Assembly (NCBI GenBank): GCA_030834045.1
Contig: JAURFZ010000053.1
Span: 1-8,635, forward strand
Source of the DNA: Burkholderiales bacterium
GTDB taxonomy: Bacteria > Pseudomonadota > Gammaproteobacteria > Burkholderiales > Burkholderiaceae_A
Direction of reading: 5' to 3'
DNA length: 8,635 nucleotides
Part shown: piece by piece, positions 1 to 6,221 of the stretch
Layout of the letters: each line of letters starts with the position of its first letter
Position numbering within the stretch: the first letter of the stretch is position 1
The notes under the pieces: model-generated
Seen by the model: the letters and a program-made list of their open reading frames with translations, nothing else
Told to the model about the DNA's origin: nothing
Databases searched by the model: none
Position numbers and translations under genes: made by a program

Positions 1-155
1 AAATAAAAACGGGGTCTTTGTCCCGATCAGACCGTATGGCCAAGTACAACCAGTTGCTGCGAATTGAAGAAGACCTTGCAGGCTCGGGCCGTTACCCAGG
101 GCTTGCAGCTTTTTATCAGCTCAACCCTGGCCGACTTGCCAGTTTCGGGGCATAA
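1..155 (+). CDS. eno: Enolase, C-terminal end (partial)
   Basis: This is the last 50 codons of an enolase gene whose 5' part lies outside the window. Reading from base 3 gives IKTGSLSRSDRMAKYNQLLR, then IEEDLAGSGRYPGLAAF, ending at TAA 153-155. This is the highly conserved C-terminus of bacterial enolase, including the IKTG, RSDR and KYNQLLRIEE blocks. Enolase converts 2-phosphoglycerate to phosphoenolpyruvate in glycolysis and is cytoplasmic. The ftsB start codon follows only 7 nt after the stop; eno-ftsB is a conserved pair in many proteobacteria, so co-transcription is likely. The active-site residues lie upstream and cannot be checked here. The identification rests on this tail only, but the tail is very characteristic. 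Confidence 0.95.
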   Translation, partial: IKTGSLSRSDRMAKYNQLLRIEEDLAGSGRYPGLAAFYQLNPGRLASFGA

Positions 156-162
156 TTTAGTC

Positions 163-462
163 ATGCTTGCAGCGGCCCAGCAAAGGCTTCCGTCCATACG
201 CACCTGGCTTTTTGTGGGCCTGGTCAGTCTTCAACTTCCCTTGTGGTTTGGAGATGGCGGCTGGCTCGAGGTCTGGCGTATGGAGCGTCAGGTTCAAAAC
301 CTGGCAGTTGAGCTTGTTGACACGGAGCATCGAATAGCCGAGTTACAGGCTGAGCTGAAAGATCTTCGACTCGGCTTCGTTACCGCCGAAGAACGTGCGC
401 GGTTTGAGCTTGGGCTGCTTAAGCCTGGCGAGACATTCCTTCAGTACCATCCAGAGCGATAA
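163..462 (+). CDS. ftsB: Cell division protein FtsB (septum formation initiator / DivIC family)
   Basis: A 99-residue bitopic inner-membrane protein of the divisome. In the family it forms the FtsQ-FtsL-FtsB complex that links early division proteins to septal peptidoglycan synthesis. There is a short cytoplasmic N-terminus, one membrane helix at about residues 13-29 (TWLFVGLVSLQLPLWF), then a charged coiled-coil segment at about 36-70. The C-terminal EERARFELGLLKPGETF (76-92) is the family hallmark, and LWFGDGG (27-33) matches the LWFGKNG of E. coli FtsB. Length is close to the E. coli protein (about 103). I chose ATG 163, although the frame stays open upstream to a TTG at 64, because everything before 163 is the enolase 3' end. 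No strong Shine-Dalgarno is visible (only GGGG at 147-150), so coupling to eno translation is plausible. The 3' end overlaps the convergent carbonic anhydrase gene by 44 bp. Confidence 0.93.
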   Translation: MLAAAQQRLPSIRTWLFVGLVSLQLPLWFGDGGWLEVWRMERQVQNLAVELVDTEHRIAELQAELKDLRLGFVTAEERARFELGLLKPGETFLQYHPER

Positions 463-970
463 GCTCGGTCTTGAAAAGTTTTGCCCGGTCAACGTAGCCG
501 GCCGCTGCCTGACGAATCATTTCAATTTCTTCGGGCTTTAATGGGCGAACCACTTTGGCGGGCGAGCCAAGCACCATACTTCCCTCAGGTATCACTGTAT
601 TGCCCGTTACAAGGGCGCCCGCACCAATAATGCAGTGACTGCCTACCTGGGCGCCATTTAGAACAATGGCCTGCATACCAATAAGCGATTCATCCCCAAT
701 GGTGCAGCCGTGCAGCATAGCCTGATGCCCAACCGTCACCCGTTTACCAATAGTTAGTGGGTGACCCGTGTCTGTGTGCAGAACAGAGCCCTCTTGAATA
801 TTGGAGTCCTTGCCAAGAACAATAAGGTCGTTGTCGCCCCTTAGGCTGACGTTAAACCAGATGCTGCTGTTTTCGTGCAGTTCCACCTTGCCAACCACCA
901 TTGCGCCGGGGGCAACGAAGACGGAGGGGTGCACTTGGGGACAGTCTTGACCAAGTTGAAATAAAGGCAT
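419..970 (-). CDS. Gamma-class carbonic anhydrase-like protein (YrdA/PaaY family, left-handed beta-helix)
   Basis: A 183-residue protein with the imperfect hexapeptide repeats of a left-handed beta-helix, starting around residue 15 (PSVFVAPGAMVVGKVEL) and continuing to about 140. The three zinc ligands expected for the gamma class are present: H65 in VLHTD, and H82 and H87 in GHQAMLHGC. R44 and D46 (SLRGD) and Q59 match the conserved structural and active-site positions. A C-terminal alpha-helix (about 146-170) packs the trimer in this family. Members act as trimeric metalloenzymes; many YrdA-like proteins have weak or unproven carbonic anhydrase activity, so the substrate is uncertain. It is transcribed toward ftsB, and the last 14 codons plus the stop lie inside the ftsB reading frame on the other strand. 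No clear ribosome-binding site precedes ATG 970, but the N-terminal repeat starts soon after it, so a later start is unlikely. Confidence 0.9.
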   Translation of the reverse strand: MPLFQLGQDCPQVHPSVFVAPGAMVVGKVELHENSSIWFNVSLRGDNDLIVLGKDSNIQEGSVLHTDTGHPLTIGKRVTVGHQAMLHGCTIGDESLIGMQAIVLNGAQVGSHCIIGAGALVTGNTVIPEGSMVLGSPAKVVRPLKPEEIEMIRQAAAGYVDRAKLFKTELIALDGTEGMSRQA

Positions 971-1017
971 GCTAGATATTTTCGTAATAAGTATGAAATT
1001 TCACGGACAATGGGAGC
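971..1017. promoter_or_regulatory. Divergent intergenic region, probable back-to-back promoters
   Basis: These 47 bp separate the start codons of the carbonic anhydrase gene (leftward) and the PHP gene (rightward), so both start sites must be served from here or from within the neighbouring 5' ends. The segment is AT-rich compared with the genes. Rightward, TTGAAA at 956-961 and TATTTT at 977-982 form a sigma70-like pair with a short 15-nt spacer. Leftward, TTGTCC followed 15 nt later by TATTAC is a weak pair. Neither is good enough to assign. No operator palindrome was evident. Confidence 0.3.
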
Positions 1018-1890
1018 ATGGTGCCACAAGACATTAATGTTGACCTTCATATGCACTCCACCGCTTCCGACGGCGTGGTGGCGCCTTGCGAATTGGTTGA
1101 ACGTGGGCTTGCCAACGGACTTCAGCTTATGGCGCTGACCGACCATGACACCATTGATGGGCTTGCCCAGGCTCGACAGGCCGCCATGGACTCTGGGGTT
1201 GGATTTTTAAATGGTGTTGAAATCTCGGTGAGCTGGGGAGGTGAAACCCTGCATCTGGTTGGTCTTGGCTTTGACCCCAGTCAAGGCCCTCTGGCCTCCA
1301 ACCTTGAGCAACTGCAGGTCAGTCGTCGTGAGCGTGCTCGCGATATGGATGCGGGCCTTCAGGCCCATGGGCTGCCCTCGGTGCTTAGTGAGGCCATGGC
1401 TTATGCGGGTAACCCTAACCTCATTGGACGTACGCATTTCGCAAGGGCTTTAGTGGCACGCGGTGTCTGCCACCATGTTCAAGAAGTCTTTGACAGGTTT
1501 CTTACCCCCGGTAAGCCCGGCTATGTGCCACATCAGTGGGCGAGTCTGTCGGAGGCGATGGGCTGGATTCAAGATTCTGGAGGTCTAGCGGTTCTCGCTC
1601 ATCCTGCACGCTACAAGTTCACCGACATCGCTCGCTGGGCGCTCTTGCAAGAGTTTATGGCGCTTGGAGGCAGGGCCATTGAGGTCTCCACCGGCAGTCA
1701 TAGCTATACCGACACCCAGCGCTACAGGCAGATCTCGGTAGAACTAGGGCTGAAGGCATCGCGAGGCAGCGATTTTCACAGCCCCACCGAAAGCCGCTGC
1801 GATGTCGGGGCTGCTCCCGTTTTACCCGACGGCTGTGATCCCGTTTGGTCGGGCTGGCCAGTGGATAAGCTTTGCGGGTTGCGCTGGTAG
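1018..1890 (+). CDS. rnm: PHP-domain phosphoesterase, RNase AM / 3',5'-nucleotide bisphosphate phosphatase (TrpH/YciV family)
   Basis: A 290-residue PHP-family metallophosphoesterase. Metal-binding motifs appear in the expected order: DLHMHSTASDG (H11, H13, D18), TDHDT (D42-H43-D44), GVEIS (E68), GRTHFA (H140), LAHPARY (H195) and the closing SDFH (D252, H254). Family members use a trinuclear metal site; E. coli YciV (RNase AM) trims 5' ends of rRNAs, and the Chromobacterium homologue hydrolyses 3',5'-nucleotide bisphosphates. Either or both activities are inferred here. Length matches the family (about 280-295). The first motif begins at residue 9, so the start must be ATG 1018 or very near it. 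GGGAG at 1012-1016 is too close to be a good ribosome-binding site, so the initiation signal is weak. trpS follows 11 nt after the stop, suggesting an operon. Confidence 0.92.
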   Translation: MVPQDINVDLHMHSTASDGVVAPCELVERGLANGLQLMALTDHDTIDGLAQARQAAMDSGVGFLNGVEISVSWGGETLHLVGLGFDPSQGPLASNLEQLQVSRRERARDMDAGLQAHGLPSVLSEAMAYAGNPNLIGRTHFARALVARGVCHHVQEVFDRFLTPGKPGYVPHQWASLSEAMGWIQDSGGLAVLAHPARYKFTDIARWALLQEFMALGGRAIEVSTGSHSYTDTQRYRQISVELGLKASRGSDFHSPTESRCDVGAAPVLPDGCDPVWSGWPVDKLCGLRW

Positions 1891-1901
1891 AATAAGGTTC
1901 T

Positions 1902-3101
1902 ATGTATCCCCAACGCGTCCTTTCGGGCATGCGTCCAACCGGCGCTTTGCATCTTGGTCATTACCATGGGGTGCTAAAGAACTGGGTTCGTCTTCAATCC
2001 GAATACGAGTGCCTGTTTTTTGTTGCCGATTGGCATGCCCTAACAACCCATTACGACAACCCTCAAATGGTTGGTGAGAACGTATGGCAGATGGTGGTCG
2101 ACTGGCTTGCAGCAGGTATCGACCCCAATCAGGTCACGCTCTTCATTCAGTCTCGGGTGCCCGAACATGCGGAGCTGCATCTTTTGCTTTCCATGTGCAC
2201 CCCACTTGGCTGGCTTGAGCGAGTGCCTACCTATAAAGATCAGCAAGAACGTCTGTCCGAAAAAGATCTTTCAACCTATGGCTTCCTGGGTTACCCCCTG
2301 CTTCAGTCGGCTGACATTCTCATCTATCGAGCGGGTCACGTTCCTGTCGGTGAAGACCAGGTGCCTCATGTTGAACTCACCCGTGAGGTTGCGCGTCGTT
2401 TCAACCACCTTTATGGTCGCGAGCCCGATTTTGAACTTAAGGCTGAAGAGGCCGTTAAGAAGCTTGGCTCCAAGCGTGCGCGGCTTGTCCGCGAGCTTCG
2501 AACACGGTTCCAAGAGCAGGGAGACGAGCCTGCGCTCGAGCAGGCTAAGGCCGTACTTCAAGAGACTCAGAACCTCACCATGGATGACCGCGAACTGCTG
2601 TTTGGTTATCTGGAAGGCGCTCGACGCCTTATTCTTGTCGAGCCCCAGGCGCTTTTAACAGAGGCGTCTCGGCTTACCGGGCTTGATGGTCAGAAGATGA
2701 GCAAAAGCTACAACAACACCATTGGTCTGCGTGAGGACCCCGACTCCGTGGTGAAGAAAATTCGAACCATGCCAACCGACCCGGCCAGAGTAAGGCGGTC
2801 TGACCCCGGTAACCCCGAGAACTGCCCTGTATGGACGCTTCATAATGTTTACACCAGCGACGAGCAGCGCAGCTGGGCCGACCAGGGTTGCCGTTCAGCA
2901 GGCATTGGCTGCCTTGAATGCAAGCAGCCCGTTATCGATGCCGTTTTAGCCGAGCAGGCCGTTTTCAATGAACGAGCGAGGCCCTATCTTGAGGAGCCCG
3001 ACCTTGTTAAAAGTATTGTTGCAGACGGCTGCGAAAAGGCAAGGGACCTTGCCAAGCAGACCATGCGTGATGTTCGCGAGGCCATGGGCCTGAACTACTA
3101 A
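1902..3101 (+). CDS. trpS: Tryptophanyl-tRNA synthetase, long form with a probable iron-sulfur motif
   Basis: A 399-residue class I aminoacyl-tRNA synthetase that charges tRNA(Trp) in the cytoplasm. The ATP-binding HIGH-type motif is ALHLGHYHG (15-23) and the KMSKS loop is at 265-269 (DGQKMSKSYNN). Tryptophan-pocket and dimer signatures LLQSADIL (133-140) and VPVGEDQVPHVELTR (147-161) are present. The protein is about 65 residues longer than E. coli TrpRS (334). The extra length lies mainly between about 180 and 255, a charged helical segment before KMSKS, as expected for the long betaproteobacterial form. The C-terminal part carries C308, C330, C337 and C340 (C-x21-C-x6-C-x2-C), closely resembling the [4Fe-4S] motif of Thermotoga maritima TrpRS. 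AAGG at 1894-1897 lies 4 nt before ATG 1902. It sits 11 nt after the PHP gene and 30 nt before dapA. Confidence 0.96.
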   Translation: MYPQRVLSGMRPTGALHLGHYHGVLKNWVRLQSEYECLFFVADWHALTTHYDNPQMVGENVWQMVVDWLAAGIDPNQVTLFIQSRVPEHAELHLLLSMCTPLGWLERVPTYKDQQERLSEKDLSTYGFLGYPLLQSADILIYRAGHVPVGEDQVPHVELTREVARRFNHLYGREPDFELKAEEAVKKLGSKRARLVRELRTRFQEQGDEPALEQAKAVLQETQNLTMDDRELLFGYLEGARRLILVEPQALLTEASRLTGLDGQKMSKSYNNTIGLREDPDSVVKKIRTMPTDPARVRRSDPGNPENCPVWTLHNVYTSDEQRSWADQGCRSAGIGCLECKQPVIDAVLAEQAVFNERARPYLEEPDLVKSIVADGCEKARDLAKQTMRDVREAMGLNY

Positions 3102-3131
3102 TGCAAGCGGTGTAATAGGACGACCTTACCC

Positions 3132-4019
3132 ATGACCTTTTCTGCTTCTGGAAGTCTGGTGGCCATTGTCACCCCCATGACCGAGGACGGTCTGCTCGAC
3201 CTGCCTGCCTACGAGGCGCTTATTCATTGGCATATCGAGCAGGGGACAGATGCCATTGTAGCGGTGGGCACAAGTGGGGAGTCCCCCACGGTTAATGTTG
3301 AAGAGCACCTTCAGCTTATTGAGACCGCTGTTAAAACCGCCGCCGGGCGTATTCCGGTGATTGCGGGCACAGGGGCCAACTCAACCGCAGAGGCTGTTGA
3401 GCTTACCCAGGAGGCCCAGCGTCTTGGTGCCGATGCGAGTCTGCAGGTTGTGCCTTACTACAACAAACCCACGCAAGCGGGTCTGTACGAACATTTTCGG
3501 GCCATTGCCGAATCCTGCGATCTGCCCATCATTCTTTACAACGTGCCAGGGCGAACCGTGGCCGACCTGCAGACCGAGACCACGGTAAGGCTTGCCCAAA
3601 TTCCCAATGTTGTGGGTATTAAAGATGCCACCGGTAACCTTGAACGAGGGCAGTGGCTTATTCGAGAACTGCCCGATGACTTTGCGGTTTACAGCGGGGA
3701 CGATGCAACCGCGGTGGGGCTTATGCTCATGGGCGGCCGAGGCAATGTGTCGGTCACCGCCAATGTAATGCCCAAAGCCATGGCCGAGCTGTGCCGTCTT
3801 GCCATGGCTGGTCAAGCCCGCGAGGCGGCAGCCTTAAACCGCTGGCTACTTCCTCTTCATCGCCTTATGTTTGTTGAGCCCAACCCAGTGCCTGTGAAGT
3901 GGGCCCTGTGGCGAATGGCTAAAATTAAGGCGGGCATTCGTTTGCCCTTGGTTGGTCTTTCCGAGGCGCATCAGCGTGAGTTGGAATCTGTCTTGTTGTC
4001 ATTGGGAGTCTGTTCATGA
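3132..4019 (+). CDS. dapA: 4-hydroxy-tetrahydrodipicolinate synthase
   Basis: A 295-residue TIM-barrel class I aldolase that condenses pyruvate with aspartate semialdehyde, the first committed step of the diaminopimelate/lysine pathway. It therefore feeds both lysine and peptidoglycan synthesis. The Schiff-base lysine is K164 in VVGIKDATGN. The catalytic triad is T47 (in VGTSGES), Y110 (in VVPYYNKP) and Y136 (in ILYNVPGRT), with the carboxylate-binding R141 just after. These align with E. coli T44, Y107, Y133 and R138 with a constant shift of three. The usual second threonine of GTTGES is serine here, a conservative change. Length is normal (E. coli 292). AGGA at 3117-3120 sits 11 nt before ATG 3132. 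The TGA stop overlaps the bamC ATG (ATGA at 4016-4019), so the two are probably translationally coupled. Confidence 0.97.
   Translation: MTFSASGSLVAIVTPMTEDGLLDLPAYEALIHWHIEQGTDAIVAVGTSGESPTVNVEEHLQLIETAVKTAAGRIPVIAGTGANSTAEAVELTQEAQRLGADASLQVVPYYNKPTQAGLYEHFRAIAESCDLPIILYNVPGRTVADLQTETTVRLAQIPNVVGIKDATGNLERGQWLIRELPDDFAVYSGDDATAVGLMLMGGRGNVSVTANVMPKAMAELCRLAMAGQAREAAALNRWLLPLHRLMFVEPNPVPVKWALWRMAKIKAGIRLPLVGLSEAHQRELESVLLSLGVCS
4004..4008 (+). promoter_or_regulatory. Ribosome-binding site for bamC inside dapA
   Basis: GGGAG lies 7 nt upstream of the bamC ATG at 4016, within the last codons of dapA. It supports the ATGA-overlap start rather than an internal one, and agrees with the lipoprotein signal peptide beginning right at that ATG. 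Confidence 0.6.
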
Positions 4020-5134
4020 GTCAGTCTTTGCGTTGGCCTTTCGTAGTGGCGGCCCTTCTTTCTAGCCTTGGTATTTTGGCAGGCTGCTCCACCATCACGG
4101 GCGCCAACGACATCGATTACCAGTCGGCCCGGCCTGTTGACAAGCCTCTTGAAGTCCCCCCAGATCTCATTGCGCCCTCGCGCGATGACCGTTTTTCTGT
4201 TCCCGCCTCGGGTTCTGCAAGCCGTGCACAGTTCGAGCGTCAGCAGGGGTCACGTCAGCAGGCACCGGAAGCATCTGGTGTGCTGCCCGCTGTATCGGGT
4301 ATGGAGATTCGTCGTATCGGCGTGCAGACGGTCTTGGTAGTGAATCAGCCTGCCGAACGCCTTTGGCCGGTGATTCGACAGTTCTGGGTTGACTCGGGTT
4401 TTGCGATTGCCCAAGAAAACCCCGCCATTGGCTATTTGGAAACCGACTGGGCTGAGGATCGGTCGAAAATCCCGGAGGACTTTATTCGTAAAACCATTGG
4501 TCGGGTTTTTGACCGGGTCTACGATACGGGCCTACGTGACATGTTTCGTATTCGCCTAGAGCGTTTGGGGGCCGGACAGACAGAAATCTCTCTGGCTCAT
4601 CGAGGCCTTCAAGAGGTCATCAAGGGAGACGGTGGTATACCCACCTGGACAAACAGGGCGCCCGACCCTCAGCTCGAGGAAACCTTTCTTCGTCGCCTTA
4701 TGGTGAAGCTCGGCGCAAATGAAGACCAGGCAGCAGGCTTGGTCGCAAAGGGCCAAAAGGCAGCGGCAGACTTTGCCCGAATAACCAACACCAATGGCCT
4801 GGGCCTTATTCAGTTGGCAGAACCTTTCGATCGTGCCTGGCGGCGTGTTGGAGTGGCCATTGATCGCCTTGGCTTTTCGGTGGAAGATCGCGACCGATCG
4901 AAGGGTATTTTCTATATTCGTTATCGTGACCCAACCCAAGAAGCGGCGGATAAGAAGGGTTTCTTTGGTCGAGTCTTTTCCTCAAAGCCCGATGAGTCGG
5001 CCGTGGTTTATCAGGTTCAAGTTGTTGAGCAGACGGGGGCCTCCCAGGTTCGTGTCCTAAACCAAAAGGGCGATCCAACGAACGACCGCAATGCCAAGCA
5101 GCTTCTGTCGGTCTTGTTCGATCAAGTGAAATAG
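4016..5134 (+). CDS. bamC: Outer membrane assembly lipoprotein BamC (NlpB)
   Basis: A 372-residue lipoprotein of the BAM complex, which folds and inserts beta-barrel proteins into the outer membrane. A type II signal peptide occupies residues 1-23, with hydrophobic core FVVAALLSSLGI and lipobox LAGC; C24 is the predicted acylated cysteine. The following extended region contains DYQSA (34-38) and LEVPPDL (45-51), the conserved stretch through which BamC binds BamD. Two helix-grip-like domains follow, at about 98-210 and 260-372, separated by a linker. The second begins near LIQLAEPFDRAWRRVG, mirroring the VNQPAERLWPVI of the first. Slightly longer than E. coli BamC (344), as is usual in betaproteobacteria. 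It is the fourth gene of the rightward cluster and starts within the dapA stop codon. The identification rests on the N-terminal motif, the lipobox, the duplicated domain and the synteny. Confidence 0.9.
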   Translation: MSQSLRWPFVVAALLSSLGILAGCSTITGANDIDYQSARPVDKPLEVPPDLIAPSRDDRFSVPASGSASRAQFERQQGSRQQAPEASGVLPAVSGMEIRRIGVQTVLVVNQPAERLWPVIRQFWVDSGFAIAQENPAIGYLETDWAEDRSKIPEDFIRKTIGRVFDRVYDTGLRDMFRIRLERLGAGQTEISLAHRGLQEVIKGDGGIPTWTNRAPDPQLEETFLRRLMVKLGANEDQAAGLVAKGQKAAADFARITNTNGLGLIQLAEPFDRAWRRVGVAIDRLGFSVEDRDRSKGIFYIRYRDPTQEAADKKGFFGRVFSSKPDESAVVYQVQVVEQTGASQVRVLNQKGDPTNDRNAKQLLSVLFDQVK

Positions 5135-5163
5135 CGGGTAAGTGGCCTTGACCTCTTTCGCCC

Positions 5164-5931
5164 TTGTTTCGCTTTACCAGTCTTAGCAGTGGCAGCCAGG
5201 GCAATGCCCTGGTTGTTCAAACCCTGGATGCAACTTTTATGGTTGACTGCGGGCTTGGACTGCGTGATGTTGAAGAGCGGTTAAGCCGTCGCCAGTTAGC
5301 ACCCTGTGATCTCGACTTTATTCTCGTGACGCATGAACATGCCGACCATGTGGGCGGTGTAGCGAAGCTTGCAAGAGCGGCCGACTGCCCTGTGCTAGCA
5401 AGCCATGGAACGCTTGCAGCCATGGGGGCTGATCACTGGAAGAACGTTACAACGCATGCCCTCTGTCCCCACCGGCCCTTAGGCCTTCAAGGACTGAACC
5501 TTAATCCAATTGTCGTACCGCACGATGCCCGGGAGCCTATCGCCCTTGAGGTTGCATTTCAGGGTCGCCGCTTTGCCATGGTGACCGACCTTGGTTGCGC
5601 AACTTCGTATCTGCTTGACCGTTTGAAAGGTCTCGATGCCTTGGTTTTAGAGTTTAACCATGACCGGGACATGCTTATGAATGGAAGCTATCCAAGCAGT
5701 TTAAAGTCGCGCGTAGGTGGCCCCTCCGGTCATCTTTCAAATAAAGAAGCTGCAGATATTCTTTCTCAGACCGCCTCTGATTCCTTGCAGGTTGTGGTTG
5801 CTGCGCATTTAAGTCAGCAGAACAATTCACCCGATTTGGTGGAGCCATTACTCACCAAGCATCTTCCGGCCTCAACCCAGCGCTTTATTGCGAATCAAGA
5901 TGAAGGTTTTGACTGGGTAGCCATTCAATAA
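5164..5931 (+). CDS. Metallo-beta-lactamase-fold hydrolase, YycJ/VicX-like
   Basis: A 255-residue metallo-beta-lactamase-fold protein. The N-terminal FTSLSSGSQGNALVV is typical of the YycJ-like group. The metal-binding motif is THEHADH (H57, H59, D61, H62). Further conserved positions are H120-D121 (VPHDA), D142 (VTDLG), the EFNHD block (163-167), SGHLSN with H190, and AHLS with H215. Bacillus YycJ has been reported to act as a 5' exonuclease, and a nuclease or phosphodiesterase role is inferred here. The substrate cannot be read from the sequence. The start must be TTG 5164: an in-frame TGA lies at 5149-5151, and no other start codon falls between that stop and the SGS motif. No good ribosome-binding site precedes it (GGGTAAGTGG at 5136-5145 is too far), so expression may depend on read-through from bamC, 29 nt upstream. 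The TAA stop overlaps the T-tract side of the terminator hairpin. Confidence 0.87.
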   Translation: MFRFTSLSSGSQGNALVVQTLDATFMVDCGLGLRDVEERLSRRQLAPCDLDFILVTHEHADHVGGVAKLARAADCPVLASHGTLAAMGADHWKNVTTHALCPHRPLGLQGLNLNPIVVPHDAREPIALEVAFQGRRFAMVTDLGCATSYLLDRLKGLDALVLEFNHDRDMLMNGSYPSSLKSRVGGPSGHLSNKEAADILSQTASDSLQVVVAAHLSQQNNSPDLVEPLLTKHLPASTQRFIANQDEGFDWVAIQ

Positions 5932-5969
5932 AAAACCCTCGATCCCGAGATCTCCCGGGAAGCGAGGGT
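5930..5969 (-). terminator. Rho-independent terminator between converging genes
   Basis: ACCCTCG (5935-5941) pairs with CGAGGGT (5963-5969), and TCCCG (5943-5947) pairs inside it with CGGGA (5956-5960), giving a nested GC-rich stem. Read on the minus strand, the hairpin is followed by TTTTTT (5935 to 5930), a good intrinsic terminator for the small lipoprotein gene. On the plus strand it lies directly after the hydrolase stop codon but is followed only by a poor T-run (TCTTACT), so it may end that transcript less efficiently. Confidence 0.85.
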
Positions 5970-5987
5970 CTTACTAAGGCAGACGAA

Positions 5988-6221
5988 CTACTGCTTAGCA
6001 GGTGCAGCCGGTGCAGCGGCAGGAGCCGAACCTTCAGCAGGCTTTGCTTCTGTTGTTGCAGGGGCAGCGCCTTCAGCAGGCTTTTGCTCGGTTGCGGCAG
6101 GAGCGGCAGCGGGGGCTGCGGCGGGTGCAGCGGCAGGAGCGGCTTCCTTGGGAGCTTCTTTGGGGCCGCATGCGGCAAGGGATACAACAAGCAGTGATGC
6201 CAATGCGAGTGGCTTAAACAT
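5988..6221 (-). CDS. Small Ala/Pro-rich lipoprotein of unknown function
   Basis: A 77-residue predicted lipoprotein. The signal peptide is MFKPLALASLLVVSLAAC with lipobox LAAC and acylated C18, leaving a mature part of only 60 residues. That part has no recognisable domain: a short charged start (GPKEAPKEA), four AAPA-type units (about 27-43), then two copies of a 13-residue repeat (TEQKPAEGAAPAT, 44-56; TEAKPAEGSAPAA, 57-69). Such sequence should be extended and disordered, like a tether or spacer attached to a membrane. G19 after the cysteine does not suggest inner-membrane retention by the Asp+2 rule, so the outer membrane is likelier. A strong ribosome-binding site fixes the start, and a terminator ends the unit 18 nt past the stop, so it appears to be its own transcription unit. 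The reading frame is supported by the signal peptide, lipobox and Shine-Dalgarno. I do not recognise a function. Confidence 0.82.
   Translation of the reverse strand: MFKPLALASLLVVSLAACGPKEAPKEAAPAAAPAAAPAAAPAATEQKPAEGAAPATTEAKPAEGSAPAAAPAAPAKQ
6015..6092 (-). repeat. Two tandem 39-bp coding repeats in the small lipoprotein gene
   Basis: Two adjacent 39-bp units (6054-6092 and 6015-6053) each encode a 13-residue block around KPAEG. The shared core CCTTCAGCAGGCTTT on the plus strand occurs at 6031 and again at 6070. Flanking GCAGC/GCGGCAGGAGC motifs encode the Ala/Pro runs. In-frame repeats like these can gain or lose units without breaking the gene. Confidence 0.75.

Noticed and set aside
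64..162. A longer FtsB starting at TTG 64
   Set aside because: These bases encode the conserved enolase C-terminus in another frame; FtsB homology starts after ATG 163.
841..1146. Leftward 101-residue frame across the divergent promoter region
   Set aside because: It lies antisense to the start of the PHP gene and out of frame with the anhydrase; no recognisable motif.
2071..2658. Rightward 195-residue frame inside trpS
   Set aside because: Composition is Ser/Arg/Leu-rich nonsense typical of an out-of-frame reading; trpS motifs occupy the other frame throughout.
3381..3815. Leftward 144-residue frame within dapA
   Set aside because: It is antisense to conserved dapA motifs, with no ribosome-binding site or family resemblance.
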